The notes: generated from the sequence alone by a model not told the origin. A stretch of DNA of 64,000 bases from Puccinia triticina (GCF_026914185.1 NC_070571.1:3224001-3288000), one strand, 5' to 3'. Shown: positions 44,872 to 56,367, counted from the stretch's first letter. Translations and numbers: made by a program.

Positions 44872-46536
44872 TGTCAGCCTACGTGATGCCAAGGATATTA
44901 TCCTTCTAGCTACACGTGGTGCAAAGCAAAAGATTAGAGTTATAAAACTCTAAGACAAGGTTATAAGGGTTAATTCCAACGTAATTGTTGGGAATTATGG
45001 CGTAAGAATAAGGCAATTTGGGCCAATTTGGGCCAATTTGACGTAATAAAATGAATATAATTAATTTTAAAGAGGGGCCTGATAAATCAGGGGTGTTTAA
45101 TCCCTCTAGAATGAAGAACTGGGGCCTGTAAACAGGTGTGGTTTAAATCCCAGAAAGAAATGGCAGAGAATCTCAAGAGAAGGGGCTTAAACTTACTAGT
45201 ATAAGACCCTAGAGGCACTTGAGGTTCTTCAGGCGTGAAGTTGGGCAGTTGGAAGCGCTCAGAGGAGGTAATCTTGAGGGCAGGGTGGTTACTGGGCAGC
45301 TTCAGGGCGGAAATTGGGGCTAAAAATCACGAAAGTAGGTATTTTACCTGGCAAATCACAGGCTAATGAGGCTGTTGAAGGCGGGTAAAATTCTAATAGG
45401 TAATGTAAAGCTGGGGAATCTCCTTTTGGGCGGAGAAAGGGCCCTTTATATAGCCTAGGCAGGCCTCCAGGGGCGCCCAGGGGACATGGGGACACTTGTG
45501 GGCGCATTCTGAGGCAATTTGGTTGCGCTAGAAGGCGCTGTGGGTCGTGGAACCTTGGGGCTTGGATACAAGGGTTGCCAAGGACCTTTTACAGAGGTTC
45601 TGCGTGATTTTACACGAGCCTTACACGTCATGGGGGCTGGTTTGGGGGTTCTGTGACGCTCATTTCCGTGAAAATGTGCCACAGAAGGTACTAGAACTGG
45701 CTTCTGTGTACTAGTACACGTGTAAGCAGTGCTTTATACATGTTCTGGAGGCGCTTATTGATTGCTCCAGTTCATTTGACCCCTTCTACATATTTACTAC
45801 AGTTGTAATTTACGTGTAGTGAGGCTTGGGAGAAGCTGGGGCGCTTTCTAGTGTCTCCTGTGCACGCTGCAAGAGCTCTTTTCAGTCTAGAATGTTTTTA
45901 TATTGAATGACGTGGTAATTACATCTTGTTTGGTGATTAATTACATGTGTACAAGCCCTATAACACATGTAATATTGTTATTGGGGCGTATTCTGGTCCA
46001 TTCTTACTTATTGGTAACCTGAGCGCTTTGGTTGCGGGCTAGTTTATGCATTATGCATATATTTACACTAGGAGCGCGGGCTTGAGCTCTAGGCAACAAA
46101 GCACGCGGGCTTGGGTGCGCCACGCAACAAATAAAGCTATCTTTTGAACTGTACACAACACCTCAGTTACGTCACTGAAAATGGTTGTAAATATATGTAC
46201 TTATATATATATGTGCATACAAGTGCATCCACGCGGGGCGTGATGCACTTGCGTAAACTTTGAAGTTAGTTTACACAAGGAAGGGATAATAATTAAGGGT
46301 ACATGTAAGTGAGGTACCCTAGGTTATTTTACCCGTAGAATCAGAATCTTTCATAATATTTTACTTATTAATTACACAAAGCTAAGTAATTAATTATTTA
46401 TAAGTGTTTTTAATGTTTTTTGCGTAGTTTTACATATGTAAGAGTAATAATGTCTCTTTCATATGTAAAACTACTTTTCATATTTTATTTGTATATTTTT
46501 ATGTCACGGTGGCTCTGCCATAGTAGCCAGCTGACA
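44872..46536. mobile_element. Solo LTR, 1,665 bp
   Basis: It starts TGTCAGCC and ends CAGCTGACA with the 5-bp duplication CAACC on both sides (44867-44871 and 46537-46541). There is no internal coding region, so this is a single LTR left by LTR-LTR recombination. It carries AGCTGGGGAATC, CTCC and GGCGGAGA (about 45410-45436), close to AGCTGGGGAATCCTCC then GCGGAGA in the Ty3 LTRs at 2.7 and 7.0 kb. That suggests a related, larger-LTR family. Confidence 0.8.
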
Positions 46537-46927
46537 CAACCTATGAGGAAAAAATCACCTTTAAGGCCCTAAGTAACCCAGTTGATAGGGGAATTCAAAG
46601 TTGGTTGGTTCCAAATTTCATGGACTTTTGCAAGCTGGTTTCAAGACTTTTCTTTGACACCAACTGGCAAAAACAAATCAGGAAGGCTTCAGGAGCCAAG
46701 TACAATGTGACTTGCATGTGCTTTTGATACTCTGTGTTCAAGATCTGACTTGAACACTGAATTGCAAAAGTGCATGCAAGTTGCACCTGGCCAAATTTGA
46801 AACCCCCTCATGTAGGCACATTGGGCAGTTTGAGGAAGTTGTTTTTCCAAAAAAAATGGAAGGGGCGGGGGAGAAATTACCTTGTAATTTTTTTTTGAAA
46901 CCTTGTAAATTTAACCTGGGTAACCAC

Positions 46928-47304
46928 CAGCAATGGGTAGTTACGTTACATTACATTATTCACGTAATTTGGGTAACATAACTACCCTCATTACCCGCAG
47001 CTGCCCGTTACGTTATTTGTAACGAGGTCTTTGCAGGCCTTGCGCGTAACGTAATGGGCTCTTTTTTCAGGTTGTTACTGCGCATTATCCACCAGATAAC
47101 GCGTAACGGGCCAAAATTGGCCGTTATCAGGCGTTATCTGGCGCTCCGCAGGCGCCAGTAACGTAACAAACATCAATATTTTTCTGGCATCTTGCAGCAG
47201 TACCGTAACGCACTGCCGTTACAAATAACGGTAACAATAACAGCTGAAAAATTGTTACGTTACTGTTGCGTTACTGTTATTGGAAACATAACTACCCACT
47301 GTTG
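46928..47304. mobile_element. TIR element with GTTACGTTAC palindromic core
   Basis: The ends are CAGCAATGGGTAGTTACG and, on the opposite strand, CAACAGTGGGTAGTTATG. They are flanked by the 7-bp duplication TAACCAC (46921-46927 and 47305-47311). The core is dominated by GTTACGTTA/TAACGTAAC words. It interrupts the right arm of the foldback element. Confidence 0.8.
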
Positions 47305-47512
47305 TAACCACTGTTATTGATTTTTGAAAGGTGAGTTTTGCAAGGTGTTTTACTCTTTCAAGATTTGCCTTGTAAAATTCAATTTTTTTTCTAAAAATGT
47401 GTAATTTTGCAAGCTCATTTTCTTACAAGTTCACCCCTTGCAAAAAGATACCTTGTGAAACTGCAAATGGAAAATGTAAGATGTAAATTTAAAAGGACTT
47501 TCATTAGGGGGG

Positions 47513-48947
47513 TTCTGTGAGCCTGAGTCTCCATAGTGACAGCAGGACACAAGGAAATGAGGGGGGCAACATTTGGATTTATTTGGATAAAGAAATTGCA
47601 AATATTAGAGAGAAAAAGAAAGAAAGAGAAGAAGATCTGAGAGAAGATAAGCAGAGTTTCAATCATAATTCTGGTGGGTACTATCTTCCACTGGCAATGC
47701 TACCTCCTTAAGGGAGTGCTGCCAAGCTGTGCTAGAGAGTGCAACAGCCTCTTTTCACCAAGGAAACGTGGAAGGCCTCTGAATTAGACAAGTCTAATCA
47801 TTAGAATTCTCTGTAGATAGTCAAGGTTCTTTAAAGGGAAACCTATGTGGTTTTTTTCTTAGAAAAACCACAGAAAAAGAAGGATAAGAGTATGAAGATC
47901 CTTTGGTAATGAGCCTAGGTCAAGATAGGTGCAGACCTGTGATCAAAGAAGAGCAAAAGATAGCAGGGAGAGGGAGCAATCAAGGAGACACAGATTTTTA
48001 CCTCTGAGATAATCAAGGTTCAGTGAAAGAGTTTACTTACTGTCAATATCCTAGGCACATGTGACAGTAGGTATACTGAGAGTGTTGTAATCTCTTTGGT
48101 GGTGATCCTGGGGTTATCTGGGGTGTGGTTCTGGTGTGCTGAAGTATGTGGTTCCTCCAGCTCCATGGGGTATCCTGACTTTGGACATTTCAAAGTTGGA
48201 TGACATAATCACACATGTACATGTGGTTTGGAGCGCTCAGGCGCGCCTACACAATGCTGCTGCGCATGCGTGTCACAAACCACAAACTCTATGAAGGAGC
48301 AGAGATATTGGAAAGTTTTCAGTGGACACTAAGGTCAAAATTGTATGAGGAATCAGAATATGAAGTCAAAACCACCTTAAATCTTAAGTTTTTAAAGATA
48401 TAAAAATATTTAGGTATAAAATGGAGATAGAAGGCAGTTTTAGGTCAACTGTATTGACTCTAAGGCTGACAGGTTCAAAATTGGATAAAAACTTTCTGGT
48501 GGAGCATTAAGAAATTTCTTGCTGGTCCTCCTTTAGGGGATCAAATCACCACCAGAAATGGTAAACCAATTCTGTTCATCCAACATGGACCATAAAAATT
48601 TAGACAATCCAGTTGATAAACTCCACACACCAGCGGCAGCAGTAGGCAGATACGTTACTATACGTTACAGAGCCCCTTTCCAATAACATAACCTTTTTTT
48701 GTTATTTTTATTTTTATTTTCAGATTTTGATATTGTACCTATTTTTGTAGGCCCTGTAACGTAGTGTAACTATTTGGTTTTTTACATTTTTTTTCTGAGA
48801 GGAACGTAACTTTGAGACAAATTCATTACCTGTAAAATAATTCTCAGTGTTACGTTACATGTAACTGCAGCTTGGCCTGCAGTTCCAGCGGGGTTGGCAC
48901 AAGGATTCGAACACGCGACCTCTGCGCGCGGGCGCCTGGGTAGCAAA
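47513..48947. other. Intergenic; GTTACG-type repeat remnant at the right
   Basis: No gene was seen. About 48632-48890 has TACGTTACTATACGTTAC, TTACGTTACATGTAAC and a left end CAGCAGTAGGCAGATACG, related to the end CAGCGGTGGGCAGATAGG read on the minus strand at 60058-60041. Just before the copia LTR, 48903-48925 contains a B-box-like GATTCGAACACG on the antisense, but no complete tRNA could be folded. Confidence 0.4.
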
Positions 48948-49407
48948 TGTCAGAATCTCAATCTCGACTGTGGCCAACGCCGCCACAGCTCAAAGCTAGC
49001 TGCGGAGTATTGTTATCTTGGAAGAACTCAGCCATCCCTGAACCTTCCTCATCTCGTCCGGAACCACCAGCGTCCGATACACACCAGCGAACGACAGCGA
49101 CTATAATCATCAGTCTCAATTGTCCGTTGACACGAGGTCACCTGCATCTTGGACCAAGAGTGGTGGTAACTGGTTCTCTCTCTTATCTTTCTTGTTTCTC
49201 TTTGTGTTTGTTTCATCTTTACTGACTCACTTTTCCTTAGTCTCTTGGCCTTGTTTGTTTGTTTGTTTTGTTTTATTGTTTTTCTCCTGTGTTGTCTTGT
49301 GCTCAACCTCGCGGTCCTTTAGGTAGTTTCTATTTCAGTTTTCTTCTGTTTTCTCTCTTTGTCATCTCACTGAAATAAATCCTTTAGTTTCGCCTCTTAA
49401 CCTCTTA
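48948..49407 (+). repeat. 5' LTR of copia element A
   Basis: 460 bp, TG...TA ends rather than TG...CA. This choice gives a 5-bp target duplication; moving the boundary by one base would reduce it to four. Confidence 0.88.
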
Positions 49408-49427
49408 GATTTACAGTCTCGCAGCGA
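49408..49427 (+). promoter_or_regulatory. Primer-binding site, tRNA-Tyr anticodon-arm type
   Basis: The first bases after the LTR, GATTTACAGTCTCG, are complementary to CGAGACTGTAAATC. That is the anticodon arm of a tRNA-Tyr (GTA anticodon) up to nucleotide 40. Copia-type elements can prime with a 5' half-tRNA in this way. Eukaryotic tRNA-Tyr genes normally have an intron after position 37, so the match is to the spliced tRNA. tRNA sequence is recalled, not taken from this genome. Confidence 0.6.
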
Positions 49428-49448
49428 CGAAACATCTAAAGGACCTCG

Positions 49449-52400
49449 ATGGCAGACAATGACAGCAACCCGGCAAAGACCAACATTCCCGTTCTCACGG
49501 AGACCAATTTTCTCCAGTGGTCAATGCGGATGAAGGCCTTTCTTCGCCATAAGAGTTTTCTCAAGTATGTCCTCGAGCCACCCGTCGACCTAGCAGGAGC
49601 AGCGGCAGCGCAAGTAGCGACCAAGCACGCCGAAGTGGTACACATTCTCATGAGCCACATCAGCGAGCCTGTGTTTGAAACAGTGATAACTCCAGAAATC
49701 GCCGAGTCTCCCTTCAGCATCTGGTCCAGCATCAACACTCGATACGCCTCTGCCTCCGTAAATAACAAAGGTCGTGTCTGGCTCCGCTTCATGCGATACG
49801 AGTATCGCGGTGTCTTATCCGACTTCATCGCGGACATGAGAAAAATGCTCAACAAGATCCGCATGGTCAGCCTAGGTGTCCCTGATGACATCCTGAGCTT
49901 CTCAATTCTGGCCAAACTGTTGGAGGATCTTTATCACCTGGTCGATAATATCATTATGAACAAGGTCATATGCGAAAACCCAACCGCTGTACTCGCCAAG
50001 CTCCAAGAAATGGTTCACCTGACCGCATCAAGACAGACTAAACCAATCATCAAGCCAACGTCCATGCCAGTTGAAGAAGGTGCTGCATCCGCTCTAATGC
50101 ATGAGTCGTCCAAGGGAGGAAAAGGAAAAGGCCGGAGACCACCTCCGAAAATCAAATGTGATCCCGGTAAGCACAACCCGGCGGCCACCTCTCATGACAA
50201 GGCGCACTGTTACCAGTTGCACCCGAATATGCGCCCGGCATTGTGGGGTACTCCAGCTCCTCCCACTAAGCTTGCAACTCCAGCTACCCAACTTGTCGAA
50301 GTCAATGACGGCCATCAATCCAAAGTCTCTGCGTTCCTGGTTGAAGCGCCGGCTAAACCCATTGTAATGGACACCAGAGCAACACATCACATGGTCAATG
50401 ATCCCAATGTGTTTGTGCACTTCTCTGACACAAACATCTGAATCGCAACAGGCGGACATCTAAACTTTCTCCATGCCAAGGCAATCGGGTCCGCTACCTT
50501 AGTCAATCAGAGTGGTCAAAAACTCACTCTTGATAACGTCCTGTTGGTCCCTGATCTGATTCAATGTCTCTTCTCAGTTCCTCGGCTTTTTGAAAAGAAC
50601 CTGATAATGAACAAGACAGACAACGATGGCGTGGAGGTAGTGATAGATGGTGTTTTCAATATTGAAGGCTCTGTCAAGAATAATCTCTTAGAGCTTCCTA
50701 CTTCTCATTTTGATGCAATTCAGTCTCATTCTTGCTATCTCTCAAGCCCAGTCTCACCAGACTGGCACGTGCGCCTAGGTCATCCTAATCCAAGGTATCA
50801 GAAGATCCTTGTACCTGAGTCCACTACTGCAGAGTGTGAGGTATGCAAGATATGCAAGTTCAAGTCGTTACCCTTTGACAGCAAGTTCAAGGAAGCCACA
50901 AGGGTCTTGGAGGTATTACATCTGGATTGAGTTGGACCCTTCTCAACACGCTCAATAGCTGGACATCTGTATTTCTTGACGCTGGTTGATCAATACAGCG
51001 GGTTCAAATCGGTTAAATTCCTGCGATCCAAAGACAAACCCTTCGAAAAATTCCTGGAATTTTGATCTCTTGCGGAGTCACAAACCGGAGCCAAGCTCAA
51101 ATTTATCCTGTCTGATGGCGGGGGCGAATTTGTCAACAAGTCATTTAAAAATCTCTGTCTGACCGATGGTCTCACACATCATATTTCTCCGGCATACAAT
51201 CCACAAAATAATGGTTTGGCTGAGAGAACAAATCAAACAATCCTCGTCAAAGCCAGATGCCTCCTGGTCCAGTTGCGCTTACCCAGGTCTTTCTGGGCAG
51301 AAGCAGTCAAAACTGCTACTCAGCTCTCCAATCTAAGCCCCTCGTCAACAAGGAACTTTGTGATTCCGTACACTGTTTGGACAGGCCAATCTGCGAACCT
51401 GGATGTCCTTTGACCGTTTGGTTGTTCGACCTATTCCTTGATTCCAAAGGAGAGACGTACCTTCAAGCTTCTGCCGACTGCTGAAAGAGGAATCATGTTG
51501 GGGTACAAGAATGATTTCTCATTGTATCATGTCTACCAACTGGGTTCTGGAAAAATATTTTGGGTTTGGAATGTGAAATTTGATGAGACAGTGTTTCCGG
51601 GATTAAAAGATCAACCGCTGGAATCCGAGGAGGAACTGTTTGATCTCTCGGAAGACTCTGCTGATCAGGAAGATATACTGAAAACAACGTCCAATTCTCA
51701 CTCAACGGATGTATTGCAAATTCAATCCAAACCCAAAAAATTCAATCCAAACCTGAAATTTCAATTGGAACTGGTGGTGCCATCTGTCGACAACAGCAAT
51801 CTTATAGGTTTTAGTAATCAGAACTCGGTAGAAAAAGCCCCTAGAGACATCAGCAGCGCTATATCCGCGGATAACATCCTATCAGTCAACCGGCAAGGCA
51901 ATGCCATCCTTGTGTATCTTGCAGAAAATGTTGAAGATGATACTCCAACGTCATATGTGCAGGCTATTAATTCTCCAAATTCAACTCTGTGGAAGCGGGC
52001 TATTGAGAAAGAAATCACTAACATGAATGACCATGAAGTGTGGATTGTCGTGAAGAAGGACGATGACCAAAAACAAATCAATTGCACCTGGGTCTTCAAG
52101 GTTAAGAAGGACCATCTCAATATTCCTGTGGAGTTCAAAGCGCGCCTCTGCGCACAAGGCTTTCAACAGGTCAAAGGACTGGATTATTTTGATACCTACG
52201 CGCCAACGGGGAAGATGGTCTCGCTCAGAATGCTTATCATCTTTGCACTAAAGCACAATCTCTTGTTCCATCAAATAGACATCAAGAGTGCGTTTCTCAA
52301 TGCGCCGCTCAAGGAAGACTTGTACCTTAATCCCCCCTCCGGCGTTGCTGTTCCTCCGAATCATGTTTTAAAGCTGAAGAGGCAATGTACGGTCTGAAGC

Positions 52401-52807
52401 AAGCTCCAAACGCGTGGCATCATACATTAACTACGTGGCTGTTCCAGATTGGGTTTCGGCGATGTGATGCGGAACCTTGTGTTTTTTGGCGGAAAGGCAA
52501 ATTCTTGTACCTGCATGTGGATGATCTTGCTATCTTTAGCAAGGATCCGGAAGTATTCAAGAGAGAGGTAAAATCAAAATTTCAAATCAAGGATTTGGGA
52601 GAATCCAGCCTCCTTCTAGGAATGAACGTTGCTCAGGAGCCAGGCGCGGTAACACTGTTGCAAAGGCACTACATCAATTCGCAGCTGGAACGGTTTGTAC
52701 TCTCACACCTGTTTCCGGCGTCCACTCCAATGAAACCTGGTGGTCATCTCGTTCAGGCTTCTAATGCGGAAAGGATTGCTCACCTTGAGTCTGGGAACAA
52801 CTATTGA
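49449..52807 (+). pseudogene. Copia A gag-protease-integrase-RT, broken
   Basis: The first frame (49449-50441, 330 codons) is Gag plus the start of protease. The usual active-site DSGATHH is DTRATHH and a TGA follows. 50544-50930 is the GAG-pre-integrase region with W-H-x-R-L-G-H and C-x2-C zinc residues. Integrase follows with stops after HLD and in the next segment; it keeps LSDGGGEF and the Glu in NNGLAERTNQT. 51438-52397 holds the RT N-terminal half (ARLCAQGFQQVKGLDYFDTY). A frameshift then leads to 52385-52807, with MYGLKQAPNAWH and the polymerase LHVDDL. The coding sense stops at 52840 where element B is inserted. Confidence 0.85.
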
Positions 52808-52839
52808 TCTCTTATGGGGGCTCTCAATTATCTAAGTGT

Positions 52840-52962
52840 TGTTGGAGAGTGAGCTCGAGGAACCAATACTTTTCATCAGAATGTGAGCAGAAAGACATAT
52901 ATAGGCTATGTACAATAGCTGTGACAGGCGTCGCAGTTGAGCTCTAAGACAGTGTCACAACA
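52840..52962 (-). repeat. 3' LTR of copia element B (123 bp)
   Basis: A short LTR with TATATAG in the middle (about 52898). It differs from its partner at three sites. Confidence 0.92.
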
Positions 52963-52974
52963 TCCCCCCCCCTC
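52963..52974 (-). promoter_or_regulatory. Polypurine tract of copia element B
   Basis: On the minus strand GAGGGGGGGGA lies immediately upstream of the 3' LTR, the expected plus-strand primer site for reverse transcription. Confidence 0.8.
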
Positions 52975-53049
52975 GACAAGAAACCAGTACTGAAGTAAGA
53001 AGAAAGAAAAGGAAGGAACAGAATTTTTTTTTTTAGATATGTGAGACAG

Positions 53050-56000
53050 TTAATTGTTAAAACCTTGGATTATTGCGCCGCATTTAAAATGTGCCGATTT
53101 TCCTAGAGCTTTTGTGAGAATGTCTGCAATCTGCTCACAACCCGGGATCCATTTGATGTTTGTCTTCTTCTCGTACATCGCCTGATTGGTGATGTAAAAT
53201 TCGCGCTCTATGTGATGGGTTCGCTTATTGGACGCGTCCTCGCACCCAATCTTTACCGCTGACTGATTGTCACAAAAGATTGTTACTGGGAAATTAACAC
53301 CTATTATGTTGCTCAGAAGATTCCGTATCCATAGCGCATGCCTTGTAGCATGTCCAAGCGCCATGTATTCAGCTTGGCAGGTTGAGCTGGCTACCGTGAC
53401 CAACCTGCGTGATACCCACATCACCGGCGCACCGTAGAGGTGCATCATGACTCCGTAAGTTGACCTAGAGTTTGCCCCTCCCCAATTCGCGTCCACAAAA
53501 CATTCGACCAGGCTATCATCAGAATTGTTAGGATGGATCCTGAGAGGAGTGGTCTTTGTCTCCGCAAGATATCCAAGCAAATGCCGCAATCCCCTCCAGT
53601 GTATTTGGGATGGGTGGCTGGAGAAACGTGCAAGGTAGTTTACACTGTATGCAATGTCTGGCCGCGAGCCCACCGCCACATAACTGAGGCTTCCTATTGT
53701 TGACAGGAAGAGTGAGCTGTTGATACCCGCGACTGTTGTGTCTGTGTTTGCCGTGAAACCCTCAGGTAACAGGGATTGATTTACTGTTACGCCGTCCCAG
53801 TGTTCTTTGAGGATTTTCTTGATGAGGTGTGGTTGGGTCAGTTCAAAACCAGCGGCGCTTCTAGTGATCTTCACGCCCACCATACTAGTTAGGCCTTTGT
53901 TCCACTTGATTTCTAGACTCCCTTTTAGTTGACTTTCAAGTAGTTTCAGAGCGGCATCCAATGATCCGGTGACGATTCCGTCGTCTACGTGCACCCAGAT
54001 GATGGAGCGGTCCTCCTTGTGACTGAGTGTGTAGACGCTGGAGTCGTAATAGCTCAAGACGTAGCCAAGGTTAGCCAGTGTGCTGCTCAGGTGTTTCCAC
54101 CAACATCGAGCCGCCTGTTTTGTCCCGTACAGCGCGCGGCGTAGGAGGCATGCCTCATTGATTTCGACATCTAGACCTTCTGGGGCTTGGACCCACACTT
54201 CCTCATCAATTGGGGCATTCAGGTAGGCAGCAACGAAGTCAAAGTTGTATATCGGCCAGTTGTTTTTGGCTGCTATAGCTAGTAGAATCCTCATCGATGT
54301 GAATGTAGCAGTCGGGGAGAAGGTATGTGCAAAATCCGTACCTTCTTTCTGACTGAATCCTTTTGCAACATATCGAGCTTTGTATTTGATGGAACCATCA
54401 GGGTTTTTCTTTCTGGCAAAGACCCATTGTGCTCCTAACCTCCGCCGGTTCTTCGGGATTTTTCGCACACTCCAGACGTTCTTGCGCTTTAGATTGTCCA
54501 GTTCTGTGTTAATAGCTTTCTTCCAATGTTCCGCTTCCGGGGATCGCATTGCTGCTTTGAAAGTGGAAGGTGTAGTCTCAGATTCGTCAACACAATTCTC
54601 CTGGCATTTGTCAACCATATTTTCTTGTAACTCAACCAGCTTCTCTTGACTGAAATCATTAAGGACCAGTTTGTTAGCCTCTGGGATGTGATCGTTAGAT
54701 ATTGCCTTCGTAATTGGGTTGCGTAGTTTGTCGTCTAGAGGTTCAGATGACTTCTCAGATGGTAGTGCGTTTCTCCCAAAATCAGCCCAGGTAGACGATA
54801 TAAGTTTCTTAGACATTGGCAACCAGAAAGTCCATCCCTTTGATTCCGGGAGATGACCGACGACTAAACCCTCAATGGCCCTGTCGTCTAACTTCTTCCT
54901 TTTCTCAGGAGCAACCAAAATGTATGCGCGGGACCCAAAGACACGTGTGCGGTCCAGCTGAGGTTTATCGCCAAAAAAGAATTCATACGGTGTCTTGTCT
55001 CCAGTGACGCGGTTGGGTATCCTGTTCAGAGTCCACGCTGCCCACTGAAAGGCGTACCCCCAGAATTCCCTGCCCAGTTCGCTGTTGTACAAGATACTTC
55101 TGCCCATGTCTGATACTGTTCTGTTGTAACGTTTGGCAGCGCCGTTCTGGAAGTGATGGTAAGGCAAAGAGCGCTCCGCCACAATGCCTTTTTTGGTGAG
55201 GTATTTGCCGAAAGCCTTCGAATCAAATTCACCACCATTATCTGAGCGTAGAATCTTGACTTTTGTTCCCACCTGCGTCTCCCATTGAGTTATGATCTGC
55301 ATAAGCATTTCTGCGGCTTCACTCTTGTTCTTGAGTATGCGTACTTCACTGTAAGAAGTGAAAACATCACGGACAGTGAGCGCATACTTTCCTCCTGTCA
55401 CAGTTGGTGTGTCAAAGGGACCCATTAGGTCTACACATACAACAGAGAGTCGCGCAATACACCGCTTTGTTGGTCCCAGCGCGGATGTCCTAGTAGCCTT
55501 GCAAATAGAACAAACGGGGCACTTGATGGATCCCGCCGGCATCTTCTTTGGTAGCCCGTATCCTAATTGTAGCTTAACTAACCTTCTGATTTTCCTTAAG
55601 CTTGCGTGTCCAAACAACCTGTGCCAGAAAAGCAGTGTTTTCTCATCACTGGTCAGTTCTTCAGGGTTCCAAGTAAACTGACTGTGCTCTACTAGGTTTG
55701 GTGACTTGAAGATTGTATTGGCATCAATTGAGTGTGAAAATTCATTACACGCAGAAGAGGAAAGACAGGTTGAGGTGGGTGGAATGGCAGCTCTGATAGG
55801 AATAGGGAGGGGCCAGGTGTTGTTGCACGGATTGAATGTGCTGCGTAAGAGAACACATCCAGTCTTTGTAATCAGATCGATTGAGTCAAAGTTCCCGTTT
55901 ACCGCAAAGAGAGCATTAGATTTCTTGAATGCGGCTAAGGACAACAGAGTCAAGCGAGCACGCTCACAGTAGTAGACCCGCTTAACTACGATGGTCGCCC

Positions 56001-56367
56001 CGCTCGTCCCAACAAATTTCAAGGTACCCATGCCTGTAATGTAGTCACATGCAGAGTCAGTCGCCACTTTGACAGCAATGGGCTGACTGAGCGTGGTGAA
56101 GTCGTGTAAGGCGTACCTGTCACCTGTTACATTGTCAGATGCCCCTGAGTCCCAGATTGCCTCTTGGCCGTCGCGTTGAAGAATCATTTCCCTCAAGTTG
56201 AACCGTTGGCCGGATGGTTCTGCCAAAAGCTCCTTGCCCTCAAAAACGTATTCTGCGTCCGCGATTTCTTCGGCAAAAAGGTCCGGGTTCATCTGTCTTG
56301 CTTCAACGGGCTTCTGAGGTTGTTTCTGGGTGTTGGCTCTGGGTTGAGGTGGGCCAGGGGCTCGCAA
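53050..56367 (-). CDS. Copia B Pol: protease, integrase, RT, RNase H
   Basis: 1,105 uninterrupted codons, full-length for a copia Pol. Protease active site DSGAS at residues 73-77. The GAG-pre-integrase/zinc region has WHRLFGHAS and CPVCSIC. The integrase core has VCVDLMGPF and ILRSDNGGEF, but the third catalytic position reads NGAAKRYNRT, with Lys where the family has Glu. RT has GFSQKEGTDFAHTFSPTAT, LYGTKQAARCWW and the polymerase HVDDG. RNase H has FVDANWGG, STCQAEYMALG and IFCDNQSAVKIG, followed by the usual ADILTKALG end. Only the integrase Glu-to-Lys change and the upstream gag stops prevent it from looking fully functional. The true N-terminus would be Gag, read in the same frame. Confidence 0.9.
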   Translation of the reverse strand: MRAPGPPQPRANTQKQPQKPVEARQMNPDLFAEEIADAEYVFEGKELLAEPSGQRFNLREMILQRDGQEAIWDSGASDNVTGDRYALHDFTTLSQPIAVKVATDSACDYITGMGTLKFVGTSGATIVVKRVYYCERARLTLLSLAAFKKSNALFAVNGNFDSIDLITKTGCVLLRSTFNPCNNTWPLPIPIRAAIPPTSTCLSSSACNEFSHSIDANTIFKSPNLVEHSQFTWNPEELTSDEKTLLFWHRLFGHASLRKIRRLVKLQLGYGLPKKMPAGSIKCPVCSICKATRTSALGPTKRCIARLSVVCVDLMGPFDTPTVTGGKYALTVRDVFTSYSEVRILKNKSEAAEMLMQIITQWETQVGTKVKILRSDNGGEFDSKAFGKYLTKKGIVAERSLPYHHFQNGAAKRYNRTVSDMGRSILYNSELGREFWGYAFQWAAWTLNRIPNRVTGDKTPYEFFFGDKPQLDRTRVFGSRAYILVAPEKRKKLDDRAIEGLVVGHLPESKGWTFWLPMSKKLISSTWADFGRNALPSEKSSEPLDDKLRNPITKAISNDHIPEANKLVLNDFSQEKLVELQENMVDKCQENCVDESETTPSTFKAAMRSPEAEHWKKAINTELDNLKRKNVWSVRKIPKNRRRLGAQWVFARKKNPDGSIKYKARYVAKGFSQKEGTDFAHTFSPTATFTSMRILLAIAAKNNWPIYNFDFVAAYLNAPIDEEVWVQAPEGLDVEINEACLLRRALYGTKQAARCWWKHLSSTLANLGYVLSYYDSSVYTLSHKEDRSIIWVHVDDGIVTGSLDAALKLLESQLKGSLEIKWNKGLTSMVGVKITRSAAGFELTQPHLIKKILKEHWDGVTVNQSLLPEGFTANTDTTVAGINSSLFLSTIGSLSYVAVGSRPDIAYSVNYLARFSSHPSQIHWRGLRHLLGYLAETKTTPLRIHPNNSDDSLVECFVDANWGGANSRSTYGVMMHLYGAPVMWVSRRLVTVASSTCQAEYMALGHATRHALWIRNLLSNIIGVNFPVTIFCDNQSAVKIGCEDASNKRTHHIEREFYITNQAMYEKKTNIKWIPGCEQIADILTKALGKSAHFKCGAIIQGFNN

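Larger units (their letters stand above)
43720..47512. mobile_element. Foldback element with arms of about 300 bp, multiply invaded
   Basis: The left arm (about 43720-43993) and right arm (about 46790-47512) are inverted copies. Shared words include TAATGAAAG, CACAAGGTATCTTTTTGC, AAGGCAAATCTTGAAA, CACCTTGCAAAACTCACC, GGTTACCCAGG and AACTTCCTCAAACTG. The right arm is split by a 377-bp TIR element. The interior has no coding capacity and holds another TIR element and a solo LTR. TA or other target duplication was not resolved. Non-autonomous; family unknown. Confidence 0.65.

Noticed and set aside
48890..48947. tRNA gene next to the copia insertion
   Set aside because: A B-box-like GTTCGAATCC is present on the minus strand, but the T-stem does not pair and no acceptor or D-arm could be completed.
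49049..49326. ORFs within the copia A LTRs (85 and 68 codons, in both LTRs)
   Set aside because: They recur because the LTRs are duplicated; composition is low-complexity and no known protein is encoded in LTRs of this type.
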